From Varibaculum timonense_A (GTDB taxonomy: Bacteria; Actinomycetota; Actinomycetes; Actinomycetales; Actinomycetaceae), in contig NZ_JAQEVU010000006.1 in the NCBI RefSeq assembly GCF_027694345.1, positions 1-64,000 on the forward strand: a stretch of 64,000 nt of DNA. The letters are read 5' to 3'. Both the position numbers and the translations under genes were made by a program. The notes beneath the pieces were generated by a model. That model searched no databases. It saw nothing but the letters and a program-made list of their open reading frames with translations, and was not told where the DNA came from. This document shows, in pieces, positions 27,682-34,842 of this stretch (positions are counted from its first letter, which is position 1; every line of letters begins with the position of its first letter).

Positions 27682-28653
27682 GTGAGTACCAAAACCCTCC
27701 CCGAAAAACAAGAATCTAAAGCAGCTTCCTCTCGAAAGGGAATTTTCAACTGGGATGGACTGTTTTATCTCGCTACTAAAGGTTCAGCGGTAGTTATTGC
27801 CGCCGTGCTAGCCCTGGTAGCAATGTTCCTAACTATGCAAGCCTGGCCGGCAATCTCCAACCCGGATTTACGCCTGCGAATGCGTGGACGCACCGAAATG
27901 GTGAGCATCTGGGAATATGTTGCGCCCCAGCTATTTGGAACAGTGCTGGCAGCGGCGATTGCTTTGGCGATAGCGTTGCCACTTTCAATCGCGCTAGCAA
28001 TCTTCATAAACTTTTATGCTCCCCAGAAAATCTCGGCAATCATCGCGGGATTGATTGACGTAATGGTGGCGATACCCTCCGTGGTGTACGGTCTGTGGGG
28101 CGGACTGGTTTTGCTGCCAATCTTGCAGCCGATTATGGAATTTCTCGCCACCTATTTCGGCTGGTTTCCGCTGTTTTCCGGACCGGTATCCCCGATAGGA
28201 CGGGTAATTTTCTCGGCCTCCGTAGTGCTGGCGATTATGGTGATTCCGATTATTACCGCCCTGTGCCGCGAGGTTTATGCTCGCGCCCCTAGCTTGGAAA
28301 TGGAGGCAGCTTTGGCACTGGGAGCTACCAAATGGGAAATGATAAAAACTGTGGTTTTGCCCTTTGGGCGTTCGGGTACAGTCTCGGCAGCCATGATTGG
28401 GTTAGGGCGAGCCCTAGGAGAAACTATGGCAGTGGCGATGGTGCTTTCTCCTGGCGCCTCCTACGTGTGGTCGCTGTTTCGGGCGGGAGCGCACTCTACG
28501 ATTGCCTCCAATATCGCCCTCCAGTTCCCAGAGGCTGATTCCAATATGGCGGCAGCGCTAATCTTCACCGGTCTAGTGCTGTTCATGCTGACATTACTGG
28601 TCAATTCGGGTGCCCGTTGGTTGGTAGCCCGTAAAGAAAGTGCGGGGAAATAA
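27682..28653 (+). CDS. pstC: Phosphate ABC transporter permease PstC
   Basis: Membrane subunit of the phosphate importer, 323 residues. About six membrane helices, starting near residue 35. The PstC hallmarks VAIPSVVYGLWG (about 132-143) and the ATPase-contact loop APSLEMEAALALGATKWEMIKTVVLP followed by GRALGETMAVAMVLS are present. The GTG start at 27682 has GGAGGAAAC directly upstream. The pstA ATG follows the stop codon without a gap. Confidence 0.93.
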   Translation: MSTKTLPEKQESKAASSRKGIFNWDGLFYLATKGSAVVIAAVLALVAMFLTMQAWPAISNPDLRLRMRGRTEMVSIWEYVAPQLFGTVLAAAIALAIALPLSIALAIFINFYAPQKISAIIAGLIDVMVAIPSVVYGLWGGLVLLPILQPIMEFLATYFGWFPLFSGPVSPIGRVIFSASVVLAIMVIPIITALCREVYARAPSLEMEAALALGATKWEMIKTVVLPFGRSGTVSAAMIGLGRALGETMAVAMVLSPGASYVWSLFRAGAHSTIASNIALQFPEADSNMAAALIFTGLVLFMLTLLVNSGARWLVARKESAGK

Positions 28654-29793
28654 ATGAGTGAAGAAAATCAGAATCAGGGCGACCTGAAGTTAAAACAACA
28701 ATCTATAGGCATCGGCAAAGATTCCGCCGGTACTCGAGCAGTTAGTCAAGGTAAAAGTGATAAGCTTGCGGCTTTATCTTCCTCGGATAATACTTCCGCT
28801 CTTCAGGCGGTAATCCTAGAGAGAAAGCTGAAATATCAGGAAAAACCCGAAAATACCGAGCCCAAAACGAAGCTACAGCCCGCCCGGCTGGGCGGAGAAA
28901 AAGCGCTCAGTTTTCGCCGCCGGTTCACTAATAAGGCGATTGCCGCTTCTATGTGGCTGTGCGGCCTGTTGGTGCTCGCGATATTGGTTTCGATCGGATA
29001 TGAACTGATTAGCCGAGGCATCGGGATTATTTCCCCCTACTTCCTGAGCGTATCTATGAAAGGCGTGTACGGGGGGATGGAAGCTGGCGGTATCTATCAC
29101 GCACTAATTGGAACCTTACTTATTACCCTGGTAGCAGCGGTTATTTCTGTTCCCCTGGGGCTGTTGGTAGCCATCTACCTGACCGAATATGCGGGTAACA
29201 CCAAGTTCGCCAAACTCACTACCACCCTGGTAGATGTGATGACCGGTATTCCTTCTATCGTTGCCGGCCTGTTCGCGGCGGCTTTATTCACCATAGTGAT
29301 TGGCCCGGCGTACCGCTCCGGTCTCATGGGGGCAGTTGCCCTCTCGGTACTAATGATTCCCCTGGTAGTGCGCTCATCTGCCGAAATGTTACGGCTGGTA
29401 CCTAACGACTTGCGAGAAGCTTCCTACGCCTTGGGGGTTCCCAAATGGCGCACCGTGATATCGATTGTGCTGCGTACCTCCGCAGCCGGTTTGGTGACTT
29501 CAGTGGTGGTGGCAATCGCCCGCGTTGTGGGGGAGACGGCTCCTTTGCTGATTACCGCCGGAATGTTTGACGCGATTAACAACAATGTGTTTTCCGGTCG
29601 CATGGAAACCTTGCCGGTCTATATCTACCAGCAATACACCTCCACAGTTTCGTGTGCCGCCCACGCGGTCAATTGCAACCCCACTATCAATGTGGAGCGT
29701 GCCTGGGGCGCGGCTTTAGTACTGGTATTCGCGGTATTGGTTTTGAATCTGGCTGCCCGTTTTATGGCGAAGAAACTCTCGATTGGAAAATAG
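28654..29793 (+). CDS. pstA: Phosphate ABC transporter permease PstA with N-terminal extension
   Basis: Second membrane subunit of the phosphate importer. The permease proper begins near residue 85 and has the usual six helices with VDVMTGIPSIVAGLF, the contact loop LRLVPNDLREASYALGVPKWRTV, and ARVVGETAPLLITAG. Before it lies an unusual hydrophilic stretch of about 85 residues rich in Lys, Ser and Gln, cytoplasmic if topology is normal. Typical PstA is about 290 residues, against 379 here. The ATG directly abuts the pstC stop, so the long start appears genuine, although an internal start cannot be excluded. Confidence 0.93.
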   Translation: MSEENQNQGDLKLKQQSIGIGKDSAGTRAVSQGKSDKLAALSSSDNTSALQAVILERKLKYQEKPENTEPKTKLQPARLGGEKALSFRRRFTNKAIAASMWLCGLLVLAILVSIGYELISRGIGIISPYFLSVSMKGVYGGMEAGGIYHALIGTLLITLVAAVISVPLGLLVAIYLTEYAGNTKFAKLTTTLVDVMTGIPSIVAGLFAAALFTIVIGPAYRSGLMGAVALSVLMIPLVVRSSAEMLRLVPNDLREASYALGVPKWRTVISIVLRTSAAGLVTSVVVAIARVVGETAPLLITAGMFDAINNNVFSGRMETLPVYIYQQYTSTVSCAAHAVNCNPTINVERAWGAALVLVFAVLVLNLAARFMAKKLSIGK

Positions 29794-29851
29794 CTGGCTC
29801 GTCCTCGCTGGGGGGCAGGGCTGCAAGAAGTAAAAGCAGACAGGAAAGAAA

Positions 29852-30631
29852 ATGGCGATTTGTTTAGAAACTAAACATTTAGACGTCTACTACGGTGATT
29901 TCAAAGCCGTAGAGGATGTAAATATGACGATAGAAACCCAAACGGTAACTTCCCTGATTGGGCCGTCTGGGTGTGGTAAATCCACGGTACTGCGCACTTT
30001 GAATCGGATGCATGAAGTTACTCCCGGAGGGCGCATCGAGGGCGAAGTGCTCCTGAATGGCGATAACCTCTATGGCAAGGACGTAGACCCGGTAGAGGTA
30101 CGGCGGATGATCGGGATGGTGTTCCAGCGTCCGAATCCCTTCCCCACTATGTCGATTAAGAACAACGTGCTCGCCGGATTGCACCTGAATCGGGTGAAAA
30201 TCAGTAAAGACGAGGGCGAGCAGATAGTAGAAGAATCCCTAAAAGGCGCGAACCTGTGGGAAGAAGTCAAAGATCGCCTAGATAAGCCCGGCGCTTCCCT
30301 CTCTGGGGGTCAGCAGCAACGCCTGTGTATTGCGCGGGCGATTGCGGTTAAACCCGAAGTGCTGTTGATGGATGAGCCTTGCTCGGCGCTCGACCCCATC
30401 TCTACTTTGGCAATCGAGGACTTGATTGCGCAGCTAAAAGCAACTTATACGATTGTGATTGTCACCCACAATATGCAGCAGGCGGCGCGAATCTCTGACC
30501 AGACCGCGTTCTTCAACATTTCCGGGCCGCGCCAACCCGGAAAACTGGTCGAAATAGGGCCCACCGAATCCGTCTTCCTCACCCCTCACGAAAAAGTTAC
30601 CGAAAACTATATTGCGGGGCGTTTCGGATAG
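29852..30631 (+). CDS. pstB: Phosphate ABC transporter ATPase PstB
   Basis: ATPase of the phosphate importer, 259 residues, normal length. Walker A GPSGCGKST near residue 37, the PstB-specific VFQRPNPFPTMSIKNNV, signature LSGGQQQRLCIARAIA, Walker B VLLMDEPCSALDPIST and H-loop IVTHNMQQAARISD are all seen. It ends YIAGRFG as PstB proteins do. AGGAAAG precedes the ATG. It closes the pstSCAB block; no phoU gene follows. Confidence 0.95.
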   Translation: MAICLETKHLDVYYGDFKAVEDVNMTIETQTVTSLIGPSGCGKSTVLRTLNRMHEVTPGGRIEGEVLLNGDNLYGKDVDPVEVRRMIGMVFQRPNPFPTMSIKNNVLAGLHLNRVKISKDEGEQIVEESLKGANLWEEVKDRLDKPGASLSGGQQQRLCIARAIAVKPEVLLMDEPCSALDPISTLAIEDLIAQLKATYTIVIVTHNMQQAARISDQTAFFNISGPRQPGKLVEIGPTESVFLTPHEKVTENYIAGRFG

Positions 30632-30733
30632 GACGAGCCCTGGGGTTTACGCATCGAAGTAACTATTGGATTGAGCAAAAAGATGAGCGCTATCCACGGT
30701 AAACAGTACTTTAACTAAGAAAAGAAAATTAGA

Positions 30734-31852
30734 TTGTCAGATAAAGAGAGCCCTAAAATAAAAAGCATGGAGAGCGCAAACGCCCAGGCAGGTTGGGATG
30801 ATTCCGGTTGGCGCGTAGAGGATTTATCTTCAATCCTTGATGCTTTACCGGAAGCCTCAGTGGTGCTGGAACCAGATAACTCCTTTGCGTACGTATCCCA
30901 ACTGGCGCGCCTTATCCCCCTATTTCACAATGGGGTTATCGAATATGCGCAGCTACTAGCGCAGATAGAAGAGGCGCGCCAGAGCGGAAGAATCGTTGAA
31001 CAAGACTACGATTTGGTACATCCCGATGCGGCCGTCCCCTGGTCGGTCAGGGTGCGAGTGGCTCCCATATCTTCGCGGCACACCCTAGTTTTGCTAGAGG
31101 ACCGCACCCGCGTCCTCCAAGCTGATGCTACCCGTCGCGAATTCGTAGTTAATGCTTCCCATGAACTAAAAACCCCGGTGGGAGCGATTTCCTTGCTGGC
31201 AGAAACCATTCACGATAACGCCGACGATGTGCAGGCAGTCGAGACTTTTTCCACCCAGCTAGTTAAAGAATCACGGCGACTAACCAAACTGGTTTACGAA
31301 ATTATTTCCTTAGCGCGCCTGCAAGATGGGCGCTTGCCAGCTAAACCACGTTCAATGTTGGCAATCGAAGCTATAAACGATGCTCTCGACCAGGTGCGTA
31401 CCGCAGCCGAGGACTCAAATATCGCTTTGAACACCCATTTTCCGCAAGGAGAAGACATTCTAGTTCATGCCGACTTAGAGCTACTGACTTCTGCCCTGCA
31501 GAACCTGTTGGAAAACGCGATTCGCTATTCCAATCCCGGCGGACAGGTAGATGTCACCCTGCGCGAAAACGACAATGTGGTTATCGAAGTCGCTGATAAC
31601 GGGATAGGGATATCTGAAGAAGACCAAAAACGAATTTTTGAACGCTTCTACCGGGTAGACCCAGCCCGTTCCCGCTCGACTGGCGGAACCGGCTTAGGGC
31701 TGTCAATCGTAAAACACGTAGTTTCGGATTTGAACGGCTCTATTCACGTGAATTCGAAACCGGGGGAGGGCGCAACTTTCGTTATCACCTTGCCTCGCCA
31801 CACCCCCAAGGACACGCAAGTTAATCAGATAGCGCTCACAAAGGAAGAGTAA
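30734..31852 (+). CDS. senX3: Sensor histidine kinase, SenX3/PhoR type, without membrane segments
   Basis: Likely phosphate-responsive kinase partner of the next gene. 372 residues: a degenerate PAS-like domain (about 30-125, PEASVVLEPDNSFAYVS onward), HisKA with phospho-acceptor His143 in NASHELKTPVG, and HATPase_c with the N box NLLENAIRYS, DNGIGI and GGTGLGLSIVKH. Known SenX3 proteins have two N-terminal membrane helices; none is visible here, so this kinase should be cytoplasmic or held by partners such as PstB. The start taken is TTG at 30734 with only a weak AAGAAAAG upstream; an ATG at 30767 is an alternative and would not add helices. Confidence 0.85.
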   Translation: MSDKESPKIKSMESANAQAGWDDSGWRVEDLSSILDALPEASVVLEPDNSFAYVSQLARLIPLFHNGVIEYAQLLAQIEEARQSGRIVEQDYDLVHPDAAVPWSVRVRVAPISSRHTLVLLEDRTRVLQADATRREFVVNASHELKTPVGAISLLAETIHDNADDVQAVETFSTQLVKESRRLTKLVYEIISLARLQDGRLPAKPRSMLAIEAINDALDQVRTAAEDSNIALNTHFPQGEDILVHADLELLTSALQNLLENAIRYSNPGGQVDVTLRENDNVVIEVADNGIGISEEDQKRIFERFYRVDPARSRSTGGTGLGLSIVKHVVSDLNGSIHVNSKPGEGATFVITLPRHTPKDTQVNQIALTKEE

Positions 31853-32538
31853 TGACCACGATACTAGTAGTTGAGGACGAGGAAGCCTACCGCAGCCCTC
31901 TCGAATACTCCCTCAAACGTGAGGGTTACGAGGTAATCGGGGTAGCCGATGGCGACCAGGCACTATCGGCGGTAAAAACCAACCATATCGACCTGATTCT
32001 ATTGGATTTGATGCTCCCAGGGATTCCTGGAACCGAGGTTTGCCGCCAGGTGCGTGAAAACTACGACACCCCCATCATTATGGTTACCGCTAAAGATGAC
32101 GTGGTTGATGTGGTTATCGGTTTGGAACTGGGCGCAGATGATTACGTGACTAAGCCCTATCGTTTCCGCGAACTCCTGGCGCGAATCACCGCAGTTTTAC
32201 GCCGCACTCAAGATGTTCCCGAAATCGGAAACATATTAGAGGTTGGCCCCATCACCATGGATGTTGATCGCCACGAAGTGCGGGTACATGGGGAACTAAA
32301 AGAGCTACCACTACGCGAGTTTGAACTGTTGGAGTATTTTTTGCGTAACCCTGAACGAGTGCTCACTCGCGGACAGGTCATGGACAGGGTGTGGGGTGAA
32401 AACTGGTTCGGTGACCCCAAAACCCTGGATGTGCACGTTAAGAGGTTACGCTCCAAGATTGAGGACGACCCGCACTCGCCCAAGATTATCGTGACGGTGC
32501 GCGGGCTCGGCTACCGGATTGTAAATCCAAATAAATAG
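31852..32538 (+). CDS. regX3: OmpR-family response regulator, RegX3/PhoP type
   Basis: DNA-binding response regulator, 228 residues. Receiver domain 1-115 with acidic pair Glu8/Asp9, phospho-acceptor Asp52 (LILLDLMLPG) and the conserved Lys in DDYVTKPYRFREL; winged-helix DNA-binding domain about 130-226 (LPLREFELLEYFLRNP, DVHVKRLRSKIE, TVRGLGYRI). It overlaps the kinase stop by one base (TAATG) with AAGGAAGAG upstream. The site next to pst genes and the PHO-box-like repeat before pstS suggest that it controls phosphate genes. Confidence 0.9.
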   Translation: MTTILVVEDEEAYRSPLEYSLKREGYEVIGVADGDQALSAVKTNHIDLILLDLMLPGIPGTEVCRQVRENYDTPIIMVTAKDDVVDVVIGLELGADDYVTKPYRFRELLARITAVLRRTQDVPEIGNILEVGPITMDVDRHEVRVHGELKELPLREFELLEYFLRNPERVLTRGQVMDRVWGENWFGDPKTLDVHVKRLRSKIEDDPHSPKIIVTVRGLGYRIVNPNK

Positions 32539-32686
32539 TCCTACCTCAAGGTCTTTGCGCGCGCTTTCCTAAAACCCCATGCACGTCCTCCTGAATTTTG
32601 CGTTAGGCGCGCCGAAAGTAAAAAAGTGACTTTCCCCCGAAAACTGGGTTGAAGCCGTAAAATGTGGGTTTTTGAGGCTTTCACGG

Positions 32687-32692
32687 TAGAAT
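32687..32692 (+). promoter_or_regulatory. Possible -10 element for gyrB
   Basis: TAGAAT about 110 bases before the gyrB GTG, the best -10 candidate in the 264-base gap 32539-32802. No convincing -35 is at the expected spacing. I see no other feature in this gap apart from a GAGGACG site near 32585. Confidence 0.3.
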
Positions 32693-32802
32693 AGGGTCAG
32701 TGAGCGCCAGATTTTCGGCGTGAATGCCCTGGGGTGAACAGCGCCCACTGGTCGGGAATAACCGGCTCGGGGCCAGCGAACTAGGTCAAGGAGATTCAGC
32801 AG

Positions 32803-34827
32803 GTGGCTGATCTGGGTGAGCAGCAAGTCCAGCACGAATACGGCGCGGACGACATCACAGTATTAGAGGGACTAGAGGCAGTACGCAAACGTCCCGGTAT
32901 GTATATCGGTTCAACCGGGGAGCGCGGTCTGCACCACCTGGTATACGAGGTGGTAGACAACTCCGTTGATGAAGCCTTGGCCGGCTATTGCAACCATATC
33001 GAGGTCGCCCTCCAGGCAGACGGCGGGGTGCGGGTCAGCGACAACGGTCGCGGAATCCCGGTGGATATCCATCCCACCGAAAAACGCCCCACGGTCGAAG
33101 TAGTAATGACTATTCTGCACGCCGGTGGAAAATTTGGCTCCGGAGGCTACGCAGTCTCCGGTGGTCTACACGGGGTAGGCGTGTCGGTAGTAAACGCCCT
33201 TTCAACCCGGATGGATACCGTGGTGAAACGGCAAGGCTACGCCTGGCGACAATCCTTCGGCAATGGCGGGCATCCCCTCACCGAACTAGAACGCGGGGAA
33301 GAAACCGACCAAACCGGAACGCAGCAAACTTTCTATCCGGACCCGGAAATCTTTGAAACCACTACTTTCAGTTTCGAGATTTTGCGGCAACGCTTCCAGC
33401 AGATGGCCTTCCTGAACAAGGGGCTGCGCATCACCCTCACCGATGAACGCCCCGAAGCAACCGATGCCGGCGATCTGGTTACTGGCGATGCCCAAGGCAC
33501 CGCGGATGATCCAGTTCCCGGATTCCGGCGAGTATCATTCATGTACGAAAACGGTTTACGCGACTATGTAGAGTTCATCAACCACTCCAAAAAAGCTGAG
33601 GTAATCAACCCTGACATCATTGATTTTGAGGCAGTAAACGAAGATTCCTCCATCAGCCTAGAAATCTCGCTGCAATGGACCACCGCCTATTCCGAGTCCG
33701 TACACACCTACGCGAACACTATTAACACCACCGAGGGCGGAACCCACGAAGAAGGTTTCCGCTCCGCCCTCACCAGCTTGATGAATAAATATGCCCGCGA
33801 TAAAGGCATCCTCAAAGACAAAGATCAAAACCTAACCGGTGACGATATCCGCGAAGGTTTAACCGCCGTAATCTCGGTGAAACTAACCGAGCCCCAGTTC
33901 GAGGGGCAAACCAAAACCAAACTGGGAAACACCGAGGCGCGAACCTTCGTCCAACAGCAGGTTTATTCCAAACTGGGGGACTGGCTAGACGCCCACCCCA
34001 TGGACGCGAAAGCAATCCTGGTAAAAGCACAGCAAGCGGCGACCGCGAGGGTAGCAGCGCGCAAAGCCCGGGAAGCAACCCGGCGCAAATCCGCCCTCGA
34101 ATCCGTCTCTATGCCCGGTAAACTGCGGGATTGCTCCTCCCGTGATGCCTCCGAATGCGAAATCTACATCGTAGAGGGCGACTCCGCAGGAGGCTCGGCC
34201 GTGCAAGGGCGCGACCCGGCTCACCAGGCAATCCTGCCGATTCGAGGAAAAATTCTAAACGTAGAAAAAGCGCGCCTAGACCGCGCCCTCTCCAGTCAAG
34301 AAATCCAGTCCCTAATCACCGCGTTCGGTACCGGAATCGGGGAAGATTTCGACATCTCCAAGCTGCGCTATAACGCGATAGTGATTATGGCGGACGCCGA
34401 TGTGGACGGCCAGCATATCGCCACTTTGCTGCTGACATTGCTGTTCCGCTATATGCGTCCTCTAATTGAAAAAGGGCACGTATTTATCGCTTGCCCCCCG
34501 CTTTACCGGCTAAAATGGTCGAACGCACCGCACCAATTCGTGTTCTCCGATCGCCAACGTGACCAATATCTAGAAAGCGGCAAAACCGATGGCAAGCGCC
34601 TCCCGAAAGAGGGCGGGGTGCAACGCTATAAAGGGCTCGGAGAAATGAATCCCCAAGAACTGTGGGAAACCACTATGAACCCCGAAGATAGGATGCTCAA
34701 ACAGGTAACCTTATCCGAGGCCGCCAGTGCCGATGAGGTTTTCTCGATGCTAATGGGCGAGGACGTGGAATCACGGCGAGCTTTCATTCAACGTAACGCC
34801 ACTGACGTGCGCTTCTTGGATATTTAA
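32803..34827 (+). CDS. gyrB: DNA gyrase subunit B
   Basis: ATPase subunit of gyrase, which introduces negative supercoils and is the aminocoumarin target. 674 residues: GHKL ATPase domain with DNSVDEALAGY and GRGIPVDIHP near the N-terminus and GGLHGVGVSVVNALS, transducer domain, TOPRIM domain with EGDSAGGSA and DADVDGQHI, and the C-terminal tail RRAFIQRNATDVRFLDI. Start is GTG at 32803 with AAGGAGA nine bases upstream. gyrA follows after 15 bases. Confidence 0.97.
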   Translation: MADLGEQQVQHEYGADDITVLEGLEAVRKRPGMYIGSTGERGLHHLVYEVVDNSVDEALAGYCNHIEVALQADGGVRVSDNGRGIPVDIHPTEKRPTVEVVMTILHAGGKFGSGGYAVSGGLHGVGVSVVNALSTRMDTVVKRQGYAWRQSFGNGGHPLTELERGEETDQTGTQQTFYPDPEIFETTTFSFEILRQRFQQMAFLNKGLRITLTDERPEATDAGDLVTGDAQGTADDPVPGFRRVSFMYENGLRDYVEFINHSKKAEVINPDIIDFEAVNEDSSISLEISLQWTTAYSESVHTYANTINTTEGGTHEEGFRSALTSLMNKYARDKGILKDKDQNLTGDDIREGLTAVISVKLTEPQFEGQTKTKLGNTEARTFVQQQVYSKLGDWLDAHPMDAKAILVKAQQAATARVAARKAREATRRKSALESVSMPGKLRDCSSRDASECEIYIVEGDSAGGSAVQGRDPAHQAILPIRGKILNVEKARLDRALSSQEIQSLITAFGTGIGEDFDISKLRYNAIVIMADADVDGQHIATLLLTLLFRYMRPLIEKGHVFIACPPLYRLKWSNAPHQFVFSDRQRDQYLESGKTDGKRLPKEGGVQRYKGLGEMNPQELWETTMNPEDRMLKQVTLSEAASADEVFSMLMGEDVESRRAFIQRNATDVRFLDI

Positions 34828-34842
34828 GGGACAGGCAAGAAA

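Noticed and set aside
33812..34373. Overlapping open frames on both strands inside gyrB
   Set aside because: Arg/Pro/Gly-rich products without motifs; shadows of the gyrB coding frame.
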